DNA from: JAIVJM01 sp963816985
GTDB lineage: Bacteria; Acidobacteriota; Blastocatellia; Pyrinomonadales; Pyrinomonadaceae
Direction: 5' to 3'
DNA length: 64,000 nt
Assembly (NCBI GenBank): GCA_963816985.1
Contig: CAWFMF010000004.1
Span: 3,162,001 to 3,226,000, forward strand
In this document: positions 52,676-60,258 of the stretch, piece by piece
Layout: each line of letters starts with the position of its first letter
Numbering within the stretch: the first letter of the stretch is position 1
The notes under the pieces: model-generated
The model's database searches: none
What the model saw: only the letters and a program-made list of their open reading frames with translations
What the model was told of the DNA's origin: nothing
Position numbers and translations under genes: made by a program

Positions 52676-52927
52676 TTACTGCGCGGCGGTCGCTTCGGCG
52701 GGCGTCGCTTCGGCGGGCGCTTCGCTCTTCTTGCCGTAGCGCTTGTTGAAACGGTCAACGCGGCCCGCCGTGTCAATCAGCTTCTGCTTGCCCGTGAAGA
52801 ACGGGTGGCAGGCCGAGCAGATTTCGACGTGGAGGTCGCCTTTGCGCGTCGAGCGGGTCTGGAAAGTGTCGCCGCAGGCGCAGTGGACGGTGATTTCGTG
52901 ATACTCCGGATGAATTCCTTGCTTCAT
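52676..52927 (-). CDS. rpmE: Ribosomal protein L31
   Basis: 83 residues from ATG 52927, with GAGGAAG upstream; the longer frame is rejected because MKQGIHPEYHEITVHC is the universal L31 start. It is the zinc-type form: Cys pairs in CACGDTFQ and EICSACHPFFTGKQKLIDTAGRVDRFNKRYG. The short Glu/Ala/Thr-rich tail is an extension common in this group. Clustered with DUF1385 and prfA. Confidence 0.95.
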   Translation of the reverse strand: MKQGIHPEYHEITVHCACGDTFQTRSTRKGDLHVEICSACHPFFTGKQKLIDTAGRVDRFNKRYGKKSEAPAEATPAEATAAQ

Positions 52928-52977
52928 TTTTGCTTCCTCTCGCACAGATGCGGATTGCCTTGGCAACCGAACGCACA

Positions 52978-53007
52978 ATGATACGTTCGGGGGCCGCGTA
53001 TCGTCAA
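52978..53007 (-). promoter_or_regulatory. Sigma-70 promoter of rpmE
   Basis: On the minus strand TTGACG, 18-base spacer, TATCAT; about 45 bases of leader. Confidence 0.55.
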
Positions 53008-53063
53008 GCCGGGCAAACACTTGGATGCGCAAGCGGGCTCGCCGATTGCACGGCACAAGTTTA

Positions 53064-53093
53064 TTGACAGCGCCTTAAAGCGCGTGCTAAAAA
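53064..53093 (+). promoter_or_regulatory. Sigma-70 promoter of nuoC
   Basis: Perfect TTGACA, 18-base spacer, TAAAAA, about 110 bases before nuoC. It suggests that nuoC onward is a second transcription unit, separate from nuoA-nuoB. Confidence 0.5.
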
Positions 53094-53207
53094 CGCTTCT
53101 GTCACGCCTTTTCTGCATCTTGATAAACGCTCAAGTCAAAGCCTTTCAAGCGGGTACTGCCTCGGCCCTGAGACGCCCCGAACCGTTTCAGTCGAACGAA
53201 GGATGCG

Positions 53208-54533
53208 ATGACGGACGAGCCCACCAACGAGACTCCCGAAGACGCCGAACCGGGTAAGCCGGAGAGCGCCGAGCCGCGCCCCGACGAGGCGACGCGGACG
53301 CGCCGGACGGACGACAAGTCTCCGAGCCCCGGCTTCGAGAGCAAGGACGCGGGCTCGCTCCCGCCACCGCCCGGAGGCGGCGACGAACGACCCACCCCCG
53401 AAAGTCAGGCCGCGCTCACGGGCAAAGCGCCTTCCGGCAGCTCAGTCGCGGGCACGACCGTCCCCGCCGCTTCCGTCGAAGGAGAGGCCCCGAAGCCATC
53501 GGCCCCGAAGCCGCCGCCCGCCGCGCCCCCGCCGAACGAGACTCCCGAAGAGAAGAAGGCGCGTCTGGCGCGCGTCATCGCCGAGGCGAAGGCCAAGAAG
53601 GAGGCCGCCGCCGCTGCCGCCGCGCAAGCCGAAGGGGCTGCGTCGCCGTCGGGCGAGGGAACGACCGCGAGCAAGGAGCCGCCGGGCGGCGCTTCTCCAT
53701 CAATCGGCGACCCCGCGCAGAGCCCTTCGCAGTCAGACCTTGAGAAGGCCGCGAAGATCGCCGAAGCGAAGGCCCGCGCCGCCGCCTTGAAAGACGCAGC
53801 CGCCGCCAAGCCGCCCGCCGCTCCCGGCGCGACTCCCGCCGCCGCGGCAGGGGCCGGAGCGCCGAAACCGCCCGTCAAGAAGAAGGAAGAGGGGCCGAAG
53901 CCCGAAGACGCGTCCGGCCATCCGCTCGTCAAGAAGCTCAAGGAGCAGTTCGGCGAAGGCATCGGCGACGCTTCGACTTTCCTCGGACAGCTCTCGATTC
54001 AAGTCTCCCCCGCGAGCCTCGTCGCCGTCTGTCAATTTTTACGCGACGACACGGAGACCGTCTTCAACTATCTGAGCGACGTGACCTGCGTCCACTACCC
54101 GGAACGCGAGGACGCGCCCTTCGAGCTGGTCTATAACCTCTACTCCATCAGCCGCAACGAGCGCGTGCGCCTCAAGGTCGGCGCGGGCGAAACGGACGGC
54201 GCGGAGAGCGTGACCGGCGTCTGGCCCACCGCCAACTGGATGGAGCGCGAAGTCTTCGACCTCTTCGGCGTGCCGTTCCAAAACCACCCGGACTTGCGCC
54301 GCCTGCTCTTGCCGCCCGACTGGGAAGGCCACCCTTTGCGCAAGGACTACCCGCTCGAATTCATGGAGAACAACTGGACGGCGAAGCACCTCCCCGAATT
54401 CACGGAGGTGCAGCGCGAGCAGCTCGAACAGCGCCGCGCCTACGGCCTCGAAATCCTCTCCGTGCCCGACGAGCGCCGCCTCCGCGAAATCTTCCGCGCG
54501 GGCAAAGAGCCACTATCGTTAGAGAGGAAATGA
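53208..54533 (+). CDS. nuoC: NADH-quinone oxidoreductase subunit C with long N-terminal extension
   Basis: 441 residues, about twice the usual length. The true NuoC domain spans about 236-430: HPLVKKLKEQFGEGIGDAS, then VCQFLRDDTETVFNYLSDVTCVHYP and the signature GVWPTANWMEREVFDLFGVPFQNHPDLRRLLLP with GHPLRKDYPLEF. The first 235 residues are low-complexity, rich in Ala, Pro, Lys, Glu and Gly, without any recognisable fold, and probably disordered. It is not a NuoCD fusion, because nuoD is separate. The start at 53208 is the first ATG in frame; a shorter start near the domain is possible but no ribosome-binding site marks one. Confidence 0.88.
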   Translation: MTDEPTNETPEDAEPGKPESAEPRPDEATRTRRTDDKSPSPGFESKDAGSLPPPPGGGDERPTPESQAALTGKAPSGSSVAGTTVPAASVEGEAPKPSAPKPPPAAPPPNETPEEKKARLARVIAEAKAKKEAAAAAAAQAEGAASPSGEGTTASKEPPGGASPSIGDPAQSPSQSDLEKAAKIAEAKARAAALKDAAAAKPPAAPGATPAAAAGAGAPKPPVKKKEEGPKPEDASGHPLVKKLKEQFGEGIGDASTFLGQLSIQVSPASLVAVCQFLRDDTETVFNYLSDVTCVHYPEREDAPFELVYNLYSISRNERVRLKVGAGETDGAESVTGVWPTANWMEREVFDLFGVPFQNHPDLRRLLLPPDWEGHPLRKDYPLEFMENNWTAKHLPEFTEVQREQLEQRRAYGLEILSVPDERRLREIFRAGKEPLSLERK

Positions 54534-54538
54534 AACCG

Positions 54539-54631
54539 ATTTTGGATTTTAGATTTTGGATTTGCGATTGAAAGAATAAATCCTTCGACTTTAGTCGCAA
54601 TCCAAAATCTAAAATCCAAAATCCAAAATCG
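54539..54631 (+). repeat. Inverted repeat (GGATTTTA family) between nuoC and nuoD
   Basis: ATTTTGG-ATTTTAG-ATTTTGG-ATTTGCGA on the left and the complementary CCAAAAT/CTAAAAT words on the right, ending 4 bases before the nuoD ATG. Same family as 39760. Confidence 0.93.
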
Positions 54632-54635
54632 AATC

Positions 54636-55769
54636 ATGCATCAAGTAGAAGTCGCGACCACACGGGAGACGCTGCTCGACAACCCCGAAATGGTCTTGAA
54701 CATGGGGCCGCAGCACCCTTCGACGCACGGCGTCCTGCGCGTCGTCCTGCGCCTCGACGGCGAGACCGTCATTGACCTCGACTGCGACATCGGCTTCCTC
54801 CATCGCGGCATGGAGAAGATTACGGAGCACCGCCTCTACCCGATGATCGCGCCCTACTGGGACAGGCTCGACTACCTCGCGGCGGTCTCGAACGGGCTCG
54901 TCTGGGTCGAGACGGTCGAGCAGATGATGGGCATCGAAGTCCCGCCCCGCGCGCACTACATCCGCACCATCCTGACGGAACTCAACCGCATCTCGTCGCA
55001 CCTCCTCTGGCTCGCCACGCACGGTCTCGACATCGGCTCGTTCACAGTCCTTCTGTGGGCCTTGCGCGAGCGCGAGGAGATTCTGAAGATTTTCGAGCAG
55101 CAGTTCGGCGCGCGTCTCACCTGCCACGCGTGGCGCATCGGCGGGATGCCGAACGACGCCTACGAAGGCTTCACCGAAGACGTGCAGCGCTTCATTGACA
55201 ACTTCCCGCACCGCTTGGACGAGTACGAGACGCTGCTTTCGGAGAACCGCATCTGGCTCGGACGCACGGTCGGCATCGGCATCATCTCGGCGGAGGACGC
55301 CATCGCCATCGGCCTCTCCGGCCCGGCTCTGCGCGGCTCAGGCGTCGCGTGGGACATCCGCAAGAGCCGCCCCTACGCGGCCTACGCCGACATGGAATTC
55401 GACATCCCGGTGGGCGAGAACGGCGACACATACGACCGCTACCTCGTCCGCCTCGAAGAGATGCGGCAGTCGCGCCGCATCGTCCAGCAGGCTTTGAAGA
55501 ACCTGCCGGACGGCCCCGTCAACGCGAAGATTCCGAAGGTCATCAAGCCGCCCGTCGGCGACTATTATCATTCAATCGAGGGGCCGAAGGGCGAGTTGGG
55601 CTGCTATCTCGTCTCGGACGGCTCTTCGCGCCCGTACAGGGTGCGCGTGCGTCCGCCGTGCCTCATCAACTTGCAGGCGCTCCGGCAGATGTGCGTCGGC
55701 CACCTCGTCGCCGACGTGGTCGCCATCATCGGCACGCTCGACATCGTGCTCGGCGAAATAGATCGGTAG
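54636..55769 (+). CDS. nuoD: NADH-quinone oxidoreductase subunit D
   Basis: 377 residues. NuoD is the 49-kDa-type subunit lining the quinone site. NMGPQHPSTHGVLRVVLRLDGE and IGFLHRGMEKITEHR are the family start; the quinone-site His and Tyr regions, DLGAFT-like GSFTVLLWALREREEI and the final VVAIIGTLDIVLGEIDR are intact. The start directly follows the repeat, with no Shine-Dalgarno sequence. The stop codon abuts the next repeat. Confidence 0.96.
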   Translation: MHQVEVATTRETLLDNPEMVLNMGPQHPSTHGVLRVVLRLDGETVIDLDCDIGFLHRGMEKITEHRLYPMIAPYWDRLDYLAAVSNGLVWVETVEQMMGIEVPPRAHYIRTILTELNRISSHLLWLATHGLDIGSFTVLLWALREREEILKIFEQQFGARLTCHAWRIGGMPNDAYEGFTEDVQRFIDNFPHRLDEYETLLSENRIWLGRTVGIGIISAEDAIAIGLSGPALRGSGVAWDIRKSRPYAAYADMEFDIPVGENGDTYDRYLVRLEEMRQSRRIVQQALKNLPDGPVNAKIPKVIKPPVGDYYHSIEGPKGELGCYLVSDGSSRPYRVRVRPPCLINLQALRQMCVGHLVADVVAIIGTLDIVLGEIDR

Positions 55770-55848
55770 TTTTCAGTATCCAGTTTTCAGTTTTCAGTAA
55801 GAAACAACTTCTTCTTTACTGAAAACTGAAAACTGGATACTGAAAACT
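55768..55848 (+). repeat. Perfect inverted repeat, 33-bp arms (CAGTTTT family)
   Basis: Arms 55768-55800 and 55816-55848 are exact complements with a 15-base loop, made of AGTTTTC units with one TATCC variant. The left arm begins inside the nuoD stop codon, and the right arm ends 7 bases before the next ATG. Confidence 0.97.
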
Positions 55849-55855
55849 GAATGCT

Positions 55856-56317
55856 ATGAACGTCATTCGCTTACCCGTCCGGAAGATGACGCGCGAGGCT
55901 TTCGCGCCATACGGGGTTCTGATTGACAGCCGGGGGTCGGTGGAGGTGAATTTCGGGATGGGCGTGCCGTGTTTGACGGGCGCGACCGCCGAGCGGCGGG
56001 ACTTGCAGTTCGAGTTCATGGCGCGGCACAAGCACACGATGCAGGTCTTCTCGCCGCTCGCCTCGTCGCAGGCGATCATCTGCGTCGCGCCGCCCAACGG
56101 CCAGCACGCGCCCGACGTGGAGAAGGTCGTCGCCTTCCTCGTCGAAGGCCGTCTGCCTTACGCCTACAACCGGGGCACCTGGCACACGCCGCCGTTCCCC
56201 GTGGGCGATTGGTACTCGTACCTCGTCGTTGACCGTTCGGGCACGCTCGACGACGACTACGAGCTGGCGGACTTGAAGGCGACGCGCGGCTGCGTCTTCG
56301 AGATAGAGACGGCCTGA
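55856..56317 (+). CDS. Ureidoglycolate lyase (AllA)-like protein
   Basis: 153 residues of the AllA cupin-like fold: the start PVRKMTREAFAPYGVLID, the central HKHTMQVFSPLASSQAIICVA, and YNRGTWHTPPFPVGDWYSYLVVDR carry the conserved His and Asp of the family. Ureidoglycolate lyase makes glyoxylate and urea in purine breakdown. No other allantoin-pathway gene is near. It occupies the place between nuoD and nuoH where nuoE, nuoF and nuoG usually stand. Confidence 0.8.
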   Translation: MNVIRLPVRKMTREAFAPYGVLIDSRGSVEVNFGMGVPCLTGATAERRDLQFEFMARHKHTMQVFSPLASSQAIICVAPPNGQHAPDVEKVVAFLVEGRLPYAYNRGTWHTPPFPVGDWYSYLVVDRSGTLDDDYELADLKATRGCVFEIETA

Positions 56318-56347
56318 GGGCGGCTCCTTCGTCGGGAAGTATCCGAG

Positions 56348-56824
56348 GTGTTTGAAGTGGGCGGTAAAATTTTGCTGGCGGCGCTCTTGGCGCTCGGCGT
56401 GTCGGCGCAGGCGCGGGCGCAGGACGCGGGCGGCGACGACGGCGCGGCGGAGAGGGAAGCCGTCAGGAAAGTCGTGGAGACTTACCTCTACGCCGAGTAC
56501 GACGACGAGAAGAAAAGTCCCATCCACCCGGAGGCCAAAATCTTCTCGGTTGATGCGGGCGGCAAGCGGATTCGCTTCACGACCATTCTCAAGACGAAGG
56601 CCCGGCAGCCGAAGGGCGCGAAGACTTCGAGGAGTCCGCAAAGGGTCGTCTCGGTCGAGATGGTGAACGACGCCGCGTGGGTGACGGTCGCCACCGACTT
56701 TACGCCGGAGGAGCCGCCGAACGCGCCGCCGGAGCACATACAGTACATCTCGCTGTTGAAGCTCGAAGGCGAGTGGAAGATCGTCAGTATCCTGATGCCG
56801 TCCGTGAGACCGGCGGCCAAATGA
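56348..56824 (+). CDS. Exported NTF2/lumazine-binding-like protein
   Basis: 158 residues from GTG 56348 (GTG 56357 is an alternative with a better-spaced AGG). A signal peptide (ILLAALLALGVSAQARAQ) precedes an NTF2-like cone fold: EAVRKVVETYLYAEYDDEK, HPEAKIFSVDAGGKRI, VVSVEMVNDAAWVTVATDF and YISLLKLEGEWKIVSI. This is the pattern of putative lumazine-binding proteins, small periplasmic or secreted proteins of unknown ligand. It lies between the AllA-like gene and nuoH, in the same direction. Confidence 0.65.
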   Translation: MFEVGGKILLAALLALGVSAQARAQDAGGDDGAAEREAVRKVVETYLYAEYDDEKKSPIHPEAKIFSVDAGGKRIRFTTILKTKARQPKGAKTSRSPQRVVSVEMVNDAAWVTVATDFTPEEPPNAPPEHIQYISLLKLEGEWKIVSILMPSVRPAAK

Positions 56825-56865
56825 TTCGTTCGTTCGCGCGCTCCGTGTCCGACAACGTTTAGACG

Positions 56866-58215
56866 ATGGAAATGCTAACCCTCTTCGCACCGCCGAACTT
56901 CATTGACTCGCTGCTGCTCCGCTTCTTCGAGGCGGAGACGGTCAACTACGTCGTCTGGCCGTTCATCCAGATAGGCGCGGTCGTCACCGCCGTCGCCGTC
57001 TGGGCGGCTTACGCGACTTATCTTGAGCGGAAGATTTCGGCCTTCATGCAGGCGCGTCTGGGGCCGATGCGCGTCGGGCCGTGGGGGCTCTTGCAGCCCA
57101 TCGCCGACGCGGTCAAACTGCTCACCAAAGAAGACCTGATGCCGGACAAGGCCGACCCCTATATCTTCAAGTTCGCGCCTTACATCTCGGTCGTCGCCGC
57201 CTTCGTCGTCTTCGCCGTCATCCCTTTCGCGCCCGACTGGGGCGTGATAACGGACGTGAACATCGGGCTGCTCTTCGTGCTCTCGGTCTCCTCGGTCGGC
57301 GTGCTGGCGCTCATCCTCGCGGGCTGGGCCTCGAACTCGAAATACGCCCTGCTCGGCGGCCTGCGTTCGAGCGCGCAGATGGTCTCTTACGAAGTCTCGA
57401 TGGGACTGTCGCTCATCGGCGCGCTGATGTTCGCGCGCACCCTCTCTCTCTCCGGCATCGTGCAGGCGCAGGCGTCGGACGGCCCGCTGCCGTACCTGCT
57501 CTATCAACCGGCGGGCTTCCTCATCTTCTTCATCAGCGGCATCGCCGAGAACAACCGCGCGCCCTTCGATTTGCCCGAAGCGGAGTCGGAGCTGGTCGCC
57601 GGGTTCCACACGGAATATTCGGGGATGCGTTGGTCTCTGTTCTTCATGGCCGAGTATGCGGCGATGATCGTCGTCTCGGCGGTGGCGACCGCCGTCTACC
57701 TCGGCGGCTGGTACTTCCCCGGCGTGCTCAGGCTCGCGGGCGGCTACAACAACATCTACGTCCTCCTGAGCCTCTTCGTCTTCGTGGCGAAGATGGCCCT
57801 GCTGCTCTACATCTACTTCTGGGCGCGGTGGACGTTCCCGCGCTACCGCTACGACCAGTTGATGGATTTGGGATGGAAGTGGATGATTCCGGCCTCGCTC
57901 ATCAACGTCGTGTGGACGGGGCTCTCGATCTTCACGGTGCAGGCGCTCGAAGTGTGGGGCGGCGTGGACACCATCGAGTCGCTGTCGCGTGGGCTCAACC
58001 TGACGCCCGTGGGCAAGGCCGTGATGGTCGCCTTCGGGGCGGTCGGCCTGCTTATCACGGCGGGACTGCTCTCGTCTTTCAACTGGCGCTCGCGCGACTT
58101 CAACCTGAAGAAGCACCGCCGCCAAGTCCGGCTCGTCAACGCGCCGCAGGGCAAGCCCGCCGTGGCTACCACAGCCGCCGCGACGGTCGCCCCGGCCACG
58201 AGCGAGGGGGGATAA
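56866..58215 (+). CDS. nuoH: NADH-quinone oxidoreductase subunit H
   Basis: 449 residues, with eight or more membrane helices. NuoH shapes the entry of the quinone tunnel. Signatures include YLERKISAFMQARLGPMRVGPWGLLQPIADAVKLLTKED and the acidic loop ENNRAPFDLPEAESELVAGFHTEYSGMRW. A C-terminal Ala/Thr/Pro-rich tail of about 35 residues exceeds the usual end. It starts 41 bases after the NTF2-like gene. Confidence 0.96.
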   Translation: MEMLTLFAPPNFIDSLLLRFFEAETVNYVVWPFIQIGAVVTAVAVWAAYATYLERKISAFMQARLGPMRVGPWGLLQPIADAVKLLTKEDLMPDKADPYIFKFAPYISVVAAFVVFAVIPFAPDWGVITDVNIGLLFVLSVSSVGVLALILAGWASNSKYALLGGLRSSAQMVSYEVSMGLSLIGALMFARTLSLSGIVQAQASDGPLPYLLYQPAGFLIFFISGIAENNRAPFDLPEAESELVAGFHTEYSGMRWSLFFMAEYAAMIVVSAVATAVYLGGWYFPGVLRLAGGYNNIYVLLSLFVFVAKMALLLYIYFWARWTFPRYRYDQLMDLGWKWMIPASLINVVWTGLSIFTVQALEVWGGVDTIESLSRGLNLTPVGKAVMVAFGAVGLLITAGLLSSFNWRSRDFNLKKHRRQVRLVNAPQGKPAVATTAAATVAPATSEGG

Positions 58216-58297
58216 AAGCCGTGAACCGTGACAGGTAAACGGTGACAGGAGAAAACCTGTCTTAGTCCTGTCGCCTGTCACGGTTTACCTGTCACGG
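58215..58297 (+). repeat. Inverted repeat (GTGACAGG family) between nuoH and nuoI
   Basis: AAGCCGTGAACCGTGACAGG and TAAACGGTGACAGG on the left; CCTGTCGCCTGTCACGG and TTTACCTGTCACGG on the right. It starts at the nuoH stop. nuoI keeps a GGAG site after this copy. Confidence 0.9.
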
Positions 58298-58313
58298 GAA
58301 CGGAGTGAGTTTT

Positions 58314-58847
58314 ATGTCAATGGTGAGTGTGCCGCAGCCGACGTGGAGGGAGAAGCTGAAGCGCTTCTTTCTGGTTGACCTCGTGGAGGGCTTGAAGCTG
58401 ACCTTCAAGTTCAACGTCGGGGCGCTGACGGACAAGGACTCAATCGCGGGCAAAGGTATCTACACCGAGCAGTACCCGTCGGTGCGCCCGATAGTCGCGC
58501 CGCGCTTCCACGGCGCGCCGCGCCTGAACATGGACCCGGAAACTTACGAGTCCCTGTGCATCGCCTGCAACCTCTGCGCGCTCGCGTGCCCGGAAGACTG
58601 CATTGACGTCATCCCGATGGACATCGAGATTATGACGGCGGGCAAGGCGCGCAAGAAGAAAGTCCTCGACGAGTTCATCTTCGACACCTCGCGCTGCATG
58701 TTCTGCGCGCTCTGTCAGGAGGCGTGCCCCACGGCCTGCCTCGAACTGACGCAGGAGTTCGAACTCGCGACCTACTCCCGCGCCGGGTTCGTCTGGAACC
58801 GCGAGATGCTCGAACAGGGGCGCGAGACGCGGAAGTTTGAAGCCTGA
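58314..58847 (+). CDS. nuoI: NADH-quinone oxidoreductase subunit I
   Basis: 177 residues from ATG 58314 (CGGAG 8 bases upstream; the GTG at 58305 is less likely). Two 4Fe-4S clusters are bound by CIACNLCALACPEDC and CMFCALCQEACPTAC, clusters N6a and N6b that pass electrons to NuoB. The N-terminal amphipathic helix (EKLKRFFLVDLVEGLKLTFK) packs on the membrane arm. Confidence 0.96.
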   Translation: MSMVSVPQPTWREKLKRFFLVDLVEGLKLTFKFNVGALTDKDSIAGKGIYTEQYPSVRPIVAPRFHGAPRLNMDPETYESLCIACNLCALACPEDCIDVIPMDIEIMTAGKARKKKVLDEFIFDTSRCMFCALCQEACPTACLELTQEFELATYSRAGFVWNREMLEQGRETRKFEA

Positions 58848-58853
58848 AAAAGC

Positions 58854-58925
58854 CGTGACGGGTAAACCGTGACAGGTGACAAGATGAAAAACTTGTCTTC
58901 GACCTGTCACCTGTCACCTGTCACC
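58854..58925 (+). repeat. Inverted repeat (GTGACAGG family) between nuoI and nuoJ
   Basis: CCGTGACGGGTAAACCGTGA and CAGGTGACAAG on the left; CTTGTC and three tandem CACCTGT words on the right. The nuoJ ATG is 14 bases further, with no Shine-Dalgarno sequence. Confidence 0.88.
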
Positions 58926-58938
58926 TGTCACCAAACTT

Positions 58939-59646
58939 ATGGTCTTCTCCGGTTGGGAAGCGGTCTTCTTCTGGGTCTTCGCGCTCGCCGCGCTGGTGGC
59001 GGGGCTGCTGACCATCATGGCGCGCAACGCCGTGCACTCGGCGCTCTTCCTCATCTCGACGCTCATCTCGGTGGCCGCGCTCTTCATCCTGCTCGGCGCG
59101 GAGTTCATCGCGGGCGTGCAGATTCTGGTCTACGTCGGCGGCGTGATGGTCTTGTTCCTCTTCGTCATCATGCTCGTCAACGTGAGCGCGGAGGAGCGGG
59201 GCGGCGAGGAACTCTTTAACGGCACGAAGCAAATCTTCGCGAGCGTGGCCGTCGCGGGGCTCCTCGGCATCAGCCTCGTCTCGGTCATCAGCCGCGCGGG
59301 CAACAACTACCAGCCGCCGGGGAGCGAGGCGGCGGGGCAGAGCACGGCGGAGCGCGGCGACGCTCTGGCCGAGGCGCGGGCCGAGCGCGAGGCTGAACTG
59401 AGACGCTCGGCGACCGGCACTTCAAGGATTTCGCGCGACACGCAGACCGTCGGCGGAAGCCTCTTCCGCTACGGCGGCCTCCCCTTCGAGATTGCGAGCG
59501 TGCTCCTGCTGGTCGCCATCGTCGGCTCGGTCTTGCTGGCGCGGACGCCGAAGCAGGAGGAGGCGGCGGACGACGACGTGCAGACGGAAGCGACGGAAGC
59601 GACTGCCGAGGCCGCAAGCGCCGGGCCGGAAGAGGCCGCCGTTTGA
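58939..59646 (+). CDS. nuoJ: NADH-quinone oxidoreductase subunit J
   Basis: 235 residues: five membrane helices with the conserved GAEFIAGVQILVYVGGVMVLFLFVIML (TM3 with its pi-bulge) and a last helix (PFEIASVLLLVAIVGSVLLA). A cytosolic or periplasmic insert (about residues 115-180) and the acidic Ala/Glu-rich tail are longer than in most homologues. Confidence 0.93.
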   Translation: MVFSGWEAVFFWVFALAALVAGLLTIMARNAVHSALFLISTLISVAALFILLGAEFIAGVQILVYVGGVMVLFLFVIMLVNVSAEERGGEELFNGTKQIFASVAVAGLLGISLVSVISRAGNNYQPPGSEAAGQSTAERGDALAEARAEREAELRRSATGTSRISRDTQTVGGSLFRYGGLPFEIASVLLLVAIVGSVLLARTPKQEEAADDDVQTEATEATAEAASAGPEEAAV

Positions 59647-59661
59647 AACCGGCAGGGGAAC

Positions 59662-59734
59662 GGGCCTTCATCAACTTTGTCGGGACGAGCCTTCACTAAC
59701 TTTGTCGGGACGAGCCTTCAACAACTTCGCGCGG
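59662..59734 (+). repeat. Three direct repeats of 25 bases between nuoJ and nuoK
   Basis: Three copies start at 59662, 59687 and 59712, each reading G(G/A)GCCTTCAnnAACTT and ending near CGGGAC. It is the only spacer of the locus with direct rather than inverted repetition. Confidence 0.9.
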
Positions 59735-59744
59735 TGAGGAATCT

Positions 59745-60149
59745 ATGAACGGACTTTTCGCATTCGCTCCGGCGCTCGGCTTTCTGTTTCAGGATTCGTG
59801 GACTGAACGCATGGGGCAGAGCCTCCAGCACCCGGACTTGTCGAAGTTCCTCGTCATCGGGGCGCTGCTCTTCTCCATCGGCGTGGCGGGCGTTTTGACG
59901 CGCCGCAACATCATCGTCATCTTCATGTCCATCGAGCTGATTCTGAACGCGGCGAACCTGAACTTCATCGCCTTCTCGCGCTACCTACAGGACACCGGGA
60001 GCCTGAACGCCGTCGCCGGTCAGGTCTTCACGGTCTTCATCATCGTCGTCGCCGCCGCCGAAGCCGCCATCGGCCTCGGCATCGTCATCGCGCTCTACCG
60101 CAACCGCGAGACGATCTTCGTGGACAAGATTGATTTGTTGAAGTGGTGA
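59745..60149 (+). CDS. nuoK: NADH-quinone oxidoreductase subunit K
   Basis: 134 residues, with about 30 more at the N-terminus than the usual 100. Three helices: FLVIGALLFSIGVAGVLTRRN, then IVIFMSIELILNAANLNFIAF with the essential Glu in a helix, and VFTVFIIVVAAAEAAIGLGIVIALYRN with the second Glu. It is a proton-translocating membrane subunit. A shorter start at MGQSLQHPDL (about 59811) is possible. Confidence 0.94.
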   Translation: MNGLFAFAPALGFLFQDSWTERMGQSLQHPDLSKFLVIGALLFSIGVAGVLTRRNIIVIFMSIELILNAANLNFIAFSRYLQDTGSLNAVAGQVFTVFIIVVAAAEAAIGLGIVIALYRNRETIFVDKIDLLKW

Positions 60150-60153
60150 GGAC

Positions 60154-60258
60154 AGTTTTCAGTTTTCAGTTTTTAGTTTTCAGTTAAGAGCTTCCGCGTT
60201 GGCGCGCGGCTCGACTGGGAATGAGTAACTGAAAACTGAAAACTGAAAACTGAAAACT
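60154..60258 (+). repeat. Inverted repeat, 33-bp arms (CAGTTTT family) abutting nuoL
   Basis: Arms 60154-60186 and 60226-60258 with one mismatch in 33 and a 39-base loop. The right arm consists of four GAAAACT units, and its last base is directly followed by the ATG of nuoL at 60259. Confidence 0.97.
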
